From JB111 sp049856175 (GTDB lineage: Bacteria; Actinomycetota; Actinomycetes; Actinomycetales; Actinomycetaceae), in the NCBI RefSeq assembly GCF_049856175.1, contig NZ_JBNDNA010000003.1, positions 124,001 through 188,000 of the forward strand: a stretch of 64,000 nt of DNA, in the 5' to 3' direction. The translations under genes and the position numbers were made by a program. Every line of letters starts with the position of its first letter. Position 1 is the first letter of the stretch. Below are positions 18,211 through 25,910 of the stretch, one piece after another. The notes beneath the pieces are model-generated. The model worked only from the letters and a program-made list of their open reading frames with translations, did no database searches and was not told where the DNA came from.

Positions 18211-18318
18211 CTTTGTCCCCCGCGCACGCAGTGCATCCGGTCGCGCCCCGGAGGGCCGGCCGAATGAGGGATCGGGGCCTTGCGCAGATCGTCGTCGGAC
18301 ACCGTGTCCCCGGGAAGC

Positions 18319-18418
18319 CCCGAATCAGCGGCTCCGGTCGGGCGTGGACCCGAATCAGTGGCTCCGGTCGGGCGTGGACCCGAATCAGTGGCTCCGGTCG
18401 GGCGTGCACCTGAATCCA
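18319..18418. repeat. 30-bp direct repeat, 3.3 copies
   Basis: Units start at 18319, 18349 and 18379 (beginning CCCGAATCAG and containing GGCTCCGGTCGGGCGTG), with a truncated fourth at 18409. Copies are nearly identical and directly abutting, so this is a tandem repeat rather than a CRISPR. It lies in the 410-bp gene-free stretch 18170-18579 behind tRNA-Thr. Related 'CGAAT' words recur on both sides. Confidence 0.93.
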
Positions 18419-18480
18419 CGACCGGCGAGAAACAGTGACGACCCCGCGAATCGCGGACGGTGGCCGCATCAGGGACCGTG

Positions 18481-18526
18481 CCCGAATCGGCGCCGGAACC
18501 CGAATGGGCGGCCGCGCCGATTCGGG
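18481..18526. repeat. Perfect 12-bp inverted repeat
   Basis: CCCGAATCGGCG (18481-18492) and CGCCGATTCGGG (18515-18526) are exact reverse complements around a 22-nt loop that itself contains another CCCGAAT word. It is about 50 bp upstream of the small membrane-protein gene and shares its core word with the 30-bp repeats. Confidence 0.85.
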
Positions 18527-18579
18527 CAGGGACGGGTGCGCGGGTGTCACGGGCGACGACCGCGGCCTATCCTGGACGC

Positions 18580-18825
18580 ATGGACTACGTGATCGCCCTC
18601 GTGCCGCCCATCGGGCTCCTGGTCGCCCTCGTGGTCATCGTGCGCGCATTCCTCGGCGCCGACCGGTCGGAGCGGGAGGCGGAGAAGAAGTTCCGCGCCG
18701 AGCACCCCGACCTCGAGCTTCCTCCGCTGCCCCCGTCGCGGTCGAGCGTGGCCGGCGCCCTCGCGGCCGCGGAACGTGCCGAGGACACCGACACCGACAC
18801 CGGCTCCGCGGGCGATCGCCGATAA
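18580..18825 (+). CDS. Small single-pass membrane protein
   Basis: An 81-residue protein with one N-terminal transmembrane helix (YVIALVPPIGLLVALVVIV, about 3-22). A short charged segment (DRSEREAEKKFRAEHPD) and a Pro/Ser/Ala/Thr/Asp-rich tail follow. TATCCT lies 6 nt before ATG 18580, a clean leaderless start. Similar tiny membrane proteins of unknown role occur in Micrococcales near tRNA genes. No function is assigned. Confidence 0.75.
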   Translation: MDYVIALVPPIGLLVALVVIVRAFLGADRSEREAEKKFRAEHPDLELPPLPPSRSSVAGALAAAERAEDTDTDTGSAGDRR

Positions 18826-18913
18826 CGACACGCGCCCGATCGCGGCGCTTCGTCGTCGACCCAGGCGAAAGCACGGTCGCATTTCCGCCGATCATCAGGG
18901 CAATTGATGCGTC

Positions 18914-18942
18914 CGACGTCACGGGGATGCCCCGTGACGTCG
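18914..18942. promoter_or_regulatory. Perfect 13-bp inverted repeat upstream of lsr2
   Basis: CGACGTCACGGGG (18914-18926) and CCCCGTGACGTCG (18930-18942) flank only three bases. It sits in the 348-bp gene-free stretch 18826-19173, which is AT-richer than its surroundings and otherwise holds the lsr2 promoter region. GTGACA (19092-19097) with TACTCT about 18 bp on is one candidate promoter. The hairpin could end transcription of the membrane-protein gene or be an operator for lsr2. Confidence 0.6.
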
Positions 18943-19173
18943 ATGTATGCCGTGCACGAGATGACAGGATGCGCCGAACGTGTCGCGACATCATGTGTGC
19001 GACACCACGAGAAGAAGTGCCGACGACCTCGACCCGGGGTGTGCGGAAATTCATTCGCACGGCGTGCAGAAGTGCGATTCCGTCGGTCGACGTGACAGCG
19101 GAGAGCAATTACTCGTACTCTTCACCCAGCCGATTGACATCCAGTGGTCGGTATGAATCCCGGGGAGGGCATC

Positions 19174-19518
19174 ATGGTTCGACAGACCATTACCAAGCTC
19201 ATCGACGATATCGACGGCACGCCCGCGGACAGCACGGTGACTTTCGCGCTGGACGGCGAGCGTTTCGAGATCGACCTCTCGGACGAGAACGCCGCGAAGC
19301 TGCGCGAGTCGTTCGCGCCGTGGGTCGCCGGCGCGCGCCCCGTGCGGGGCGCCGCCAAGCGCACCGGTGCCGGTCGCTCGACCGGTGCCCGCCGTTCGCG
19401 CAGCACCAGCGCCTCCGAGGCGCAGGCCATCCGTGAGTGGGCGCGCGAGAACAACATCGAGGTGAGCGACCGCGGCCGCATCAAGGCCGAGATCGTCGAG
19501 CAGTACAACAACCGCTGA
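19174..19518 (+). CDS. lsr2: Lsr2 nucleoid-associated protein
   Basis: The 114-residue xenogeneic silencer bridges AT-rich DNA, functionally like H-NS. The N-terminal dimerisation domain (MVRQTITKLIDDIDGTPADSTVTFALDGERFEIDLS) is intact. A basic linker (residues 55-80) leads to the C-terminal DNA-binding domain with EAQAIREWARENNIEVSDRGRI, whose RGR tripeptide inserts into the minor groove. ATG 19174 is chosen over an upstream in-frame ATG at 19153 because GGGGAGGG lies just before it. The AT-rich upstream region is a likely target for autoregulation. Confidence 0.96.
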   Translation: MVRQTITKLIDDIDGTPADSTVTFALDGERFEIDLSDENAAKLRESFAPWVAGARPVRGAAKRTGAGRSTGARRSRSTSASEAQAIREWARENNIEVSDRGRIKAEIVEQYNNR

Positions 19519-19624
19519 CCCCTCGTGGTCGGAGGAGGACGGCCCGCGGACCATCGGTCCGCGGGCCGTCCCGCATCTGAGGGCCCCGAGCAGCGCACGG
19601 GTGATCGGTGGAAGGATGGCGACC

Positions 19625-20362
19625 ATGAGCTATCGACTGGTCCTGCTCCGCCACGGCGAGAGCGAATGGAACGCCAAGAACCTCTTCACCGGCTGGGTCG
19701 ACGTGCCGCTCTCGGAGAAGGGCGTGCAGGAGGCCCGCCGTGGCGGCACGCTGCTCACCGACGCCGGCGTGCGGCCCGACGTGCTGCACACCTCGCTCCT
19801 GCGGCGCGCGATCATGACCGCGAACCTCGCCCTCGACGAGGCGGACCTGCACTGGATCCCCGTCACGCGGGACTGGCGCCTCAACGAGCGCCACTACGGG
19901 GCGCTCCAGGGGAAGAACAAGAAGGAGATCCGCGACGAGTACGGGGAGGAGCAGTTCATGCAGTGGCGCCGCTCCTACGACGTGCCGCCGCCGCCGATCG
20001 AGCTCGGCTCCGAGTTCAGCCAGGACGCCGACCCGCGCTACGCGGGTGAGCCGATCCCCGCCTCGGAGTGCCTCAAGGACGTCCTCGAGCGCGCCCTGCC
20101 GTACTGGGACGCCAAGATCGTCCCCGACCTGCGGGCCGGGAAGACGGTGCTCGTGGCGGCCCACGGCAACTCGCTGCGCGCCATCATCAAGCACCTCGAC
20201 GGGATCGACGACGAGACCATCTCCGGGCTCAACGTGCCCACGGGGATCCCGCTGCTCTACGAGCTGGACGAGGACCTGCGCCCGCTGACCCCGGGCGGGC
20301 AGTACCTCGATCCCGACGCCGCCGCCGCGGCGATCGAGGCGGTCGCCAACCAGGGCAGGTAG
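19625..20362 (+). CDS. gpmA: 2,3-bisphosphoglycerate-dependent phosphoglycerate mutase
   Basis: The 245-residue glycolytic enzyme interconverts 3- and 2-phosphoglycerate. The active-site signature LLRHGESEWNAKNLFTGWVD places the phosphorylated His at residue 10. ERHYGALQGKNKKE, SYDVPPPP and VAAHGNSLRAIIKHL (second catalytic His) follow in the order of the family. ATG 19625 is supported by GGAAGGA 8 nt upstream; an ATG at 19616 overlaps that Shine-Dalgarno sequence. It converges on phoU with a shared terminator. Confidence 0.96.
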   Translation: MSYRLVLLRHGESEWNAKNLFTGWVDVPLSEKGVQEARRGGTLLTDAGVRPDVLHTSLLRRAIMTANLALDEADLHWIPVTRDWRLNERHYGALQGKNKKEIRDEYGEEQFMQWRRSYDVPPPPIELGSEFSQDADPRYAGEPIPASECLKDVLERALPYWDAKIVPDLRAGKTVLVAAHGNSLRAIIKHLDGIDDETISGLNVPTGIPLLYELDEDLRPLTPGGQYLDPDAAAAAIEAVANQGR

Positions 20363-20370
20363 CCCCGACG

Positions 20371-20410
20371 ACGACGGCGCCGCTCACCTCCAGGTGAGCG
20401 GCGCCGTCGT
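20371..20410. terminator. Bidirectional terminator between gpmA and phoU
   Basis: A perfect 19-bp stem (20371-20389 with 20392-20410) closes on two bases in the middle, among the strongest hairpins in the window. It is placed 8 nt after gpmA and 19 nt after the phoU stop on the other strand. Confidence 0.93.
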
Positions 20411-20429
20411 GCGTGGTGCGGTCGTGGGG

Positions 20430-21149
20430 TCAGTGCCCCTCGCTGCCGTACTCGTCCGCGATGACGTTCGCGCTCACGCCGGGGTCGATCTCGTCCTCGC
20501 CGATCGTGGGCGAGGTGGCTCCGGTGACGAGGTAGTTGATGCGGTGCGCCGCCGAGACGCCGTGGTCGCCGAAGCGCTCGAGGTAGCGGGCGATGAGGAT
20601 GATGTCGACGATCTCCTGGCGGCTGAGCTCGAGCGAGTCGTCGAGGACCGTGTCGAACGTCCGCAGGTGCAGGCTGTCGAGCACGTGGTCCTTCTCCTCG
20701 AGCTCGCGCGCCTTGTCGAGGTCCGCGCCGCGGACGAGCTCGACCACGTCGTCGGCCACCCGGACCGCCTCGTCGGCCATCTGGACGAGCAGCTCGTGCC
20801 CGGCGCCGCCCACGACCTGGTCGGGGAACCGGCCGCGCGCGACGAACGCGACGTGCTGAGCGAGGTCACCCATCCGCTCGATGGTCCCGGACAGGCGCAG
20901 CGCCGAGATCACCTGGCGCAGGTCCCGCGAGACGGGCGCCTGAAGCGCGAGGAGCGCGATGCCCTGCTCGTTGAGCTGGCGGTCGAGCTCGTCGATGCGC
21001 TCGTCGGCGTCGATGACCTGCTCGGCGAGCTGGAGGTTCGCCGTCCGCAGCGCCTCGGCCGCCTTGGTCATCGCCTGGCTGGTGGCCTCGGCCATCCGGA
21101 CGAGGTTGTCCTGCAGCTGCTCCAGGTCGTGCGTGAAGATCTTGCGCAT
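20430..21149 (-). CDS. phoU: Phosphate-signalling protein PhoU
   Basis: The 239-residue all-helical protein is two PhoU repeats. It starts MRKIFTHDLEQLQDNLVRMAEATSQAM, and each half carries a conserved metal-site run (RDLRQVISALRLSGTIERMGDLAQHVA; QEIVDIILIARYLERFGDHGVSAAHRI). PhoU links the Pst phosphate transporter to the SenX3 kinase and keeps the phosphate regulon off when phosphate is ample. It is divergent from senX3-regX3, and the 163-bp spacer must hold both promoters. ATG 21149 is chosen from the conserved N-terminus. Confidence 0.95.
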   Translation of the reverse strand: MRKIFTHDLEQLQDNLVRMAEATSQAMTKAAEALRTANLQLAEQVIDADERIDELDRQLNEQGIALLALQAPVSRDLRQVISALRLSGTIERMGDLAQHVAFVARGRFPDQVVGGAGHELLVQMADEAVRVADDVVELVRGADLDKARELEEKDHVLDSLHLRTFDTVLDDSLELSRQEIVDIILIARYLERFGDHGVSAAHRINYLVTGATSPTIGEDEIDPGVSANVIADEYGSEGH

Positions 21150-21312
21150 TGCTTGGCCTCCGCGGCGGTGATGATGGCGGCCGGGTCGCGGCCGCACGGT
21201 CCAAGGGTAGCCAAGACCTGTTCGATGAACGCGTGGTGGACGGAGGGTGGCGGTGGGGCGACATCGCGGGGCGGGGTCGGTGAACTCGGGTGGTTCGGCC
21301 TAACCTCGACCC

Positions 21313-22527
21313 GTGCACGACTCCTGGCAGCTCTGGGTGGTCGCCCTGCTCGGACTCGTCGCCGGGCTCGGGGCCGGTCTCGCCCTGCGCGCGTCCGACC
21401 GGGAGCGGGACGCCGAGCTCGAGCCCACCGGACCGGCCCCGGGCCTCGACGACGACGTCATCTCGGTGCTCACCGTCCTGCCCCAGTCGATCGTCGTCCT
21501 CGACGCCGACGACGACGTCGTGCGGGCCTCCTCCGCGGCGTACGGGTTCGGACTCGTCCGGCACGACCGCCTCGCGCACGGCCGGCTCGCCGAGATGGTC
21601 GCCCGGCTGCGCCGCGACGGGCAGATCCGCGACGCCGAGCTCGCGCTGCCCCGCGGCCCCGTCGACGGTGCCGGCACGGTCCACCTCCAGGTGCGCGTCG
21701 CGCCCCTCAAGGACGGGCGCGTCCTGCTGCTCGCCGAGGACCGCACCCGGGCCCGCCGCGTGGAGGACATGCGCCGCGACTTCGTCGCCAACGTCTCCCA
21801 CGAGCTGAAGACCCCGGTCGGCGCGATCGCGCTGCTCGCCGAGACGATGGACGACGTCGCCGACGAGCCGGACAGCGTGCGGCACTTCGCGTCGAAGATG
21901 GAGACCGAGTCGCAGCGGCTCGCCGAGCTCGTCCAGGACATCATCGACCTGTCCCGCCTGCAGGAGCCCGACGCCCTCGTCGACCCGGTGGTCGTCGAGG
22001 TCGACGAGGTCGTGGCCGAGGCGGTGGACCGGGTCCGAGTCGAGGCCGGGTCCCGCGGGGTGGACATCCGCTCGGGCGGCGCGCAGGGGCTGCGGCTGTA
22101 CGGCGACCAGGGCATGCTCACCACCGCGGTGCGCAACCTGCTCGACAACGCGGTGCGGTACTCGCCGTCCGGCTCGACAGCCTCGGTCGGCGTGTCCCGC
22201 GGCGACGGACTCATCCGCATCGCCGTGGTCGACCAGGGGCCCGGTATCCCCGCGGACGCCCGGGAGCGCGTCTTCGAGCGCTTCTTCCGCGGTGACCTCG
22301 CCCGGTCCCGCGAGACGGGAGGCTCGGGCCTGGGCCTGAGCATCGTCAAGCACGTCGCCGCCGACCACGGCGGGCGTGCCGAGCTGTGGTCCACCGAGGG
22401 GCGCGGCTCGACGTTCACGCTGGTCCTGCCCGAGGCCCAGGAGCCCGGGCCCCACCCCTCACCCGACGACGAGGTCGACGCCGACGGCGACGACCGCGAC
22501 GGTCACCCATCCGACGAGGAGCGCTGA
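21313..22527 (+). CDS. senX3: Phosphate-sensing histidine kinase SenX3
   Basis: The 404-residue sensor has one N-terminal membrane helix (about 3-24), a short PAS-like region (50-130), and a HisKA domain with FVANVSHELKTPVGAIALLAE, where the phosphorylated His is residue 163. The ATPase domain follows, with an N-box (NLLDNAVRYS), G1 (VDQGPGIP), F-box (FERFFRGD) and G2 (GGSGLGLSIVKH). An acidic tail ends the protein. TAACCT 6 nt before GTG 21313 makes it leaderless. The stop overlaps the regX3 ATG (TGATG). Confidence 0.95.
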   Translation: MHDSWQLWVVALLGLVAGLGAGLALRASDRERDAELEPTGPAPGLDDDVISVLTVLPQSIVVLDADDDVVRASSAAYGFGLVRHDRLAHGRLAEMVARLRRDGQIRDAELALPRGPVDGAGTVHLQVRVAPLKDGRVLLLAEDRTRARRVEDMRRDFVANVSHELKTPVGAIALLAETMDDVADEPDSVRHFASKMETESQRLAELVQDIIDLSRLQEPDALVDPVVVEVDEVVAEAVDRVRVEAGSRGVDIRSGGAQGLRLYGDQGMLTTAVRNLLDNAVRYSPSGSTASVGVSRGDGLIRIAVVDQGPGIPADARERVFERFFRGDLARSRETGGSGLGLSIVKHVAADHGGRAELWSTEGRGSTFTLVLPEAQEPGPHPSPDDEVDADGDDRDGHPSDEER

Positions 22528-23216
22528 TGACGAAGATCCTGCTGGTCGAGGACGAGCAGACCTACCGCGAGACCCTGACGTTCAAGCTCGAGCGCGACGG
22601 GTTCGCGGTCGAGGCCGTGGGCGACGGGACGGAGGCGGTCGCCGCGTTCGACCGCCACGGCGCGGACCTCGTGCTCCTCGACCTCATGCTGCCCGGACTG
22701 TCCGGCACCGAGGTGTGCCGGCAGCTGCGCCAGCGGTCCCAGGTGCCGGTCATCATGCTGACGGCGAAGGACTCGGAGATCGACAAGGTCGTGGGCCTCG
22801 AGCTCGGCGCCGACGACTACGTGACCAAGCCCTACTCCTACCGCGAGCTCGTCGCCCGCGTGCGGGCCGTCCTGCGCCGGGGGCCCGCCGTCGAGGAGGG
22901 GGAGTCGGCCGTGCTCACCGTCGGCCGCGTCCGGATGGACGTCGACCGCCACGAGATCACGGTCGACGGCGAGTCCGTGGCCATGCCGCTGCGCGAGTTC
23001 GAGCTCCTCGAGCTGTTCCTGCGCAACCCCGACCGCGTGCTCACCCGCGGCCAGCTCATCGACCGCATCTGGGGCCCGAACTACCACGGCGACACCAAGA
23101 CGCTGGACGTCCACGTCAAGCGCGTGCGCGGCAAGATCGAGATCGACCCGGCGCACCCGCAGATGCTGCACACCGTGCGGGGGCTGGGTTACAAGCTCGT
23201 CACCGACGCCGACTGA
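22527..23216 (+). CDS. regX3: Response regulator RegX3 (OmpR family)
   Basis: The 229-residue protein has a receiver domain with phospho-acceptor Asp52 (LVLLDLMLPG), the acidic pocket (VEDE near residue 8) and Lys in YVTKPYSYREL. The C-terminal winged helix contains EFELLELFLRNPDRVLTRGQLIDRIWG and TLDVHVKRVRGKIE. It activates phosphate-starvation genes when phosphorylated by SenX3. The 1-nt overlap with senX3 implies coupled translation. Confidence 0.95.
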   Translation: MTKILLVEDEQTYRETLTFKLERDGFAVEAVGDGTEAVAAFDRHGADLVLLDLMLPGLSGTEVCRQLRQRSQVPVIMLTAKDSEIDKVVGLELGADDYVTKPYSYRELVARVRAVLRRGPAVEEGESAVLTVGRVRMDVDRHEITVDGESVAMPLREFELLELFLRNPDRVLTRGQLIDRIWGPNYHGDTKTLDVHVKRVRGKIEIDPAHPQMLHTVRGLGYKLVTDAD

Positions 23217-23310
23217 CGGACGACGCTCGCGGCGGGCCCCCGGCGCGGCGCCGCAGCGCGGGCGCCCGGACCGCCGACCCCCGTGGTGAGGGCGTCCCGT
23301 CAGGGGGCGG

Positions 23311-23811
23311 TCAGGAGGGGGACTCGGAGCCGGACTCGGGGGAGTCCGCCTGCTCGAGGAACTCCGCGTACTCGGGGAGCGTGCCGTCGAGGACGGGGAT
23401 CTCGCGGACGTCGTTGAAGCCGTCGGGCCCCTGGATCGCGGTGGGCAGGGTGGCTCCCGGTGCGGCCTCGACGTTCTCCACCGTCACGTTGGCGTCGTGC
23501 AGCGCGATGTTGCCCCCCGCGGGCACCTCGAACGGGGACGGCGCCCCGGTCTCGCCGATGTCGAGCTGCACGGTCACGGTCTCGCCCGACCTGTTGACGA
23601 TGCTCCCGACGACGTGGCCGACCTCGCCCTCGGCCTCGGTCAGCACGAGCAGGTTCTCCACCGCGACGCCGTCCGCGACCGCGATGCGGGTGCCGTCGGA
23701 CGGGGCGTACTCGTTGAGCGTGGTCACGGGCGAGGCCAGCATGCAGGACGACAGCAGCGAGGCGGACGCGACGGCGAGGCCTGCGCGGGACATGCGCCGG
23801 GCAACGGCCAT
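23311..23811 (-). CDS. Putative lipoprotein of unknown function
   Basis: The 166-residue precursor has a signal peptide ending LLSSC, with Cys23 as lipidation site. The mature part (VGSIVNRSGETVTVQLDIGE, PFEVPAGGNIALHDANVTV) resembles the beta-sandwich copper- or adhesion-type periplasmic folds but has no metal ligands I can point to. Comparable small lipoproteins sit beside carD in other Micrococcales. ATG 23811 has AAGGAG 7 nt upstream. It is convergent with regX3 and divergent from carD. Confidence 0.75.
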   Translation of the reverse strand: MAVARRMSRAGLAVASASLLSSCMLASPVTTLNEYAPSDGTRIAVADGVAVENLLVLTEAEGEVGHVVGSIVNRSGETVTVQLDIGETGAPSPFEVPAGGNIALHDANVTVENVEAAPGATLPTAIQGPDGFNDVREIPVLDGTLPEYAEFLEQADSPESGSESPS

Positions 23812-23935
23812 GGTCGAGCTCCTTCGAGGGGGTGGACGGGACCTGCCGCGAGGGTACTAGACCCGCGGCGGCACAGGCCCCCGTACAGTGACCGGGCGCC
23901 GCCACGAGGCGCGGAATCACGCCGTTTCGCCGTGG

Positions 23936-23941
23936 TAGAAT
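23936..23941 (+). promoter_or_regulatory. -10 element of carD
   Basis: TAGAAT is a near-consensus -10 hexamer 34 bp before the carD ATG. The -35 region (about 23913-23918, GGAATC) is not consensus; GGAAT upstream could instead indicate an alternative stress sigma factor. Confidence 0.55.
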
Positions 23942-23975
23942 GGTCCGTCGCCGAACCTGAGGGAGCATTTCGCAC

Positions 23976-24512
23976 ATGACGTTCGCAGTGGGTGAGACGG
24001 TGGTCTACCCCCACCACGGAGCCGCCCTCATCGAGGACATCACGGTCCGCACGATCAAGGGCGAGGAGAAGACCTACCTGCACCTGCGGGTGGCCCAGGG
24101 GGACCTGAGCATCCAGGTCCCCGCGGAGAACGTCGACCTCGTCGGCGTGCGCGACGTCGTCGGCGAGGAGGGGCTCGAGCGGGTCCTCGACGTCCTGCGT
24201 GCGCCGCACACCGAGGAGCCGACCAACTGGTCGCGCCGGTACAAGGCCAACGTCGAGAAGATCGCGTCGGGCGACATCAACAAGGTCGCCGAGGTCGTGC
24301 GCGACCTGTCGCGCCGGGACACCGACCGGGGCCTGTCCGCCGGAGAGAAGCGCATGCTCGCCAAGGCCCGGCAGATCCTGTCCTCCGAGCTCGCGCTCGC
24401 CAAGGACGTCTCCGAGGAGGAGGCCGAGGGTCTGCTGGACGAGGTGCTCGCCGTCGGGGCCGCGGCCGCCGCCGAGGCGGAGCCCGTCGCCTCGGACGCG
24501 CCCGCCTCCTGA
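23976..24512 (+). CDS. carD: CarD/CdnL-type RNA polymerase-binding regulator
   Basis: The 178-residue protein stabilises the open complex at sigma-A promoters. The N-terminal RNAP-interacting domain (VGETVVYPHHGAALIEDI to VPAENVDLVGVR, residues 5-60) is followed by the DNA-binding helical domain (NWSRRYKANVEKIASGDINKVAEVVRDL), with the conserved basic residues and the Trp that wedges into the -10 minor groove. The last ~25 residues are an Ala/Glu-rich tail longer than usual. It is followed by ispD after 23 nt and is probably co-transcribed. Confidence 0.95.
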   Translation: MTFAVGETVVYPHHGAALIEDITVRTIKGEEKTYLHLRVAQGDLSIQVPAENVDLVGVRDVVGEEGLERVLDVLRAPHTEEPTNWSRRYKANVEKIASGDINKVAEVVRDLSRRDTDRGLSAGEKRMLAKARQILSSELALAKDVSEEEAEGLLDEVLAVGAAAAAEAEPVASDAPAS

Positions 24513-24535
24513 CCCGCCGGCTGGGGAGCGACGTC

Positions 24536-25360
24536 GTGACCCGCGTCCACTGCGTCCTCGTGGCGGCCGGGTCCGGGACCCGGCTCGGCGCCCGCGGGCC
24601 GAAGGCGCTCGTCGCGCTCGCTGGTGAGCCGCTCGTCGTGCACGCGCTGCGAGGGCTGGCCCGCTCGGGCGTGCTCGACTCGATCGTCGTGGTCGCCCCC
24701 GAGGGGCGAACGTCTCACGTGCGGGACCTCGCCGCGGCCACCCTCGCCGAGCACGGGTACGCCGGTGCGCTCGACGTCGCCGCCGGAGGAGCCACCCGGC
24801 AGGGGTCCGTCGTCGCCGGGCTCGACGCCCTCGAGGCGTTGGCCGCGCCGGCGGACGACGACGTCGTCCTCGTCCACGACGCCGCCCGCTGCCTCACGCC
24901 GCCCGATCAGATCCGTACTGTCGTCGACGCCGTCCGCGCCGGGCACGGCGCCGTCGTCCCGGCGGTTCCCGTCACCGACACGCTCAAGCGGGTCGGGGCC
25001 GCCACCGGCACCACGGACGGGGCCGGCGCGGGCGGGGCGACGGCCGCCGGCTCGGCCACCGACGGGCCCCCCGCGGGCGGCGCCGAGCCGGTGCGCGCCA
25101 CCGTCGACCGCGCCGAGCTGCGCGCCGTCCAGACGCCCCAGGGGTTCACCGCGCGCGTCCTGCGCTCCGCCCACGCCCAGGGGGCGCACCGGGCCGCGGA
25201 CGAGGGCCTCGCGGCCTCCGACGACGCCGGGCTCGTCGAGGCGCTCGGCGGCGTCGTCGTCGTGGTCCCCGGGACCACCGCCGCGCTGAAGATCACCACC
25301 CCGTGGGACCTGCGGGTGGCCGGGCTCGTGCTCGCGGACCGCGCCGCGGGCCAGGACTGA
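24536..25360 (+). CDS. ispD: 2-C-methyl-D-erythritol 4-phosphate cytidylyltransferase
   Basis: The 274-residue enzyme makes CDP-methylerythritol in the MEP isoprenoid pathway. The nucleotide loop VAAGSGTRLGARGPKAL is at residues 8-25, VLVHDAARCLTPPDQI in the middle, AVQTPQGF in the second half, and DDAGLVEALGG near the end. A Gly/Ala/Thr-rich insertion of about 25 residues (GAGAGGATAAG, about 163-187) enlarges a loop before the substrate segment. GTG 24536 follows GGGGAG. It forms the usual ispD-ispF pair with the next gene, 10 nt downstream. Confidence 0.93.
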   Translation: MTRVHCVLVAAGSGTRLGARGPKALVALAGEPLVVHALRGLARSGVLDSIVVVAPEGRTSHVRDLAAATLAEHGYAGALDVAAGGATRQGSVVAGLDALEALAAPADDDVVLVHDAARCLTPPDQIRTVVDAVRAGHGAVVPAVPVTDTLKRVGAATGTTDGAGAGGATAAGSATDGPPAGGAEPVRATVDRAELRAVQTPQGFTARVLRSAHAQGAHRAADEGLAASDDAGLVEALGGVVVVVPGTTAALKITTPWDLRVAGLVLADRAAGQD

Positions 25361-25370
25361 GGCGGCTGGC

Positions 25371-25910
25371 GTGAACCTGCCCCGCACCGGAGTCGGCACC
25401 GACGTGCACGCCGTCTCGACCGATCCCGACCGGCCGATGATGCTCGCGTGCCTCAGCTGGCCCGGCGTCACGGGTCTCGCGGGCCACTCCGACGCCGACG
25501 TCGCCGCCCACGCCGCCTGCGACGCCGTCCTGTCCGCCGCCGGCATGGCCGACCTCGGCACCCAGATCGGCACGAGCGACCCACGGTGGAAGGGCGCCTC
25601 CGGCGCCGAGCTGCTCACGGAGATGGCGGGCCGCGTCCGCGCGGCCGGCTGGCTGATCGGCAACGTCGCCGTCCAGGTGGTCGGCGCCTTCCCGCGTGTC
25701 GGTCCGCGCCGCGAGGAGGCCGAGGCCGCGATGACGTCCGCGTTGGGCGCCCCGGTCTCGCTGTCCGCGACGACCACCGACGGGCTCGGTCTCACCGGTC
25801 GCCGCGAGGGCGTCGCCGCGATCGCGACCGCGCTCGTCGCCCGGGCTCCGGTCAGCGGGACGCCCCCGATCCCTCGGCGGGGGACGCCCGGTCCGACCGG
25901 ACCGGGGTGA
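25371..25910 (+). CDS. ispF: 2-C-methyl-D-erythritol 2,4-cyclodiphosphate synthase
   Basis: The 179-residue enzyme closes the cyclodiphosphate ring in the MEP pathway. Metal ligands are visible in GVGTDVHA (Asp and His) and GHSDADVAAH, the substrate loop in TSDPRWKGASGAELL, and the C-terminal ATTTDGLGLTGRREGVAAIA. The usual TTTE is TTTD here, a conservative change. The C-terminal ~20 residues (PIPRRGTPGPTGPG) are a Pro/Gly extension that overlaps the convergent MFS gene by 59 nt. It is the last gene of carD-ispD-ispF. Confidence 0.93.
   Translation: MNLPRTGVGTDVHAVSTDPDRPMMLACLSWPGVTGLAGHSDADVAAHAACDAVLSAAGMADLGTQIGTSDPRWKGASGAELLTEMAGRVRAAGWLIGNVAVQVVGAFPRVGPRREEAEAAMTSALGAPVSLSATTTDGLGLTGRREGVAAIATALVARAPVSGTPPIPRRGTPGPTGPG

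Noticed and set aside
18319..18418. Possible CRISPR array
   Set aside because: Units abut directly without unique spacers and no cas genes are present.
18108..18419. Minus-strand frame ending PPGRIELPTYSL... over tRNA-Thr and the 30-bp repeats
   Set aside because: It is the antisense translation of a tRNA plus tandem repeats, a common false gene call; no ribosome site.
19134..19157. TTGACA with TATGAA as lsr2 promoter
   Set aside because: The spacer is only 12 bp, too short for a sigma-70-type promoter; TTGACA there is probably coincidental.
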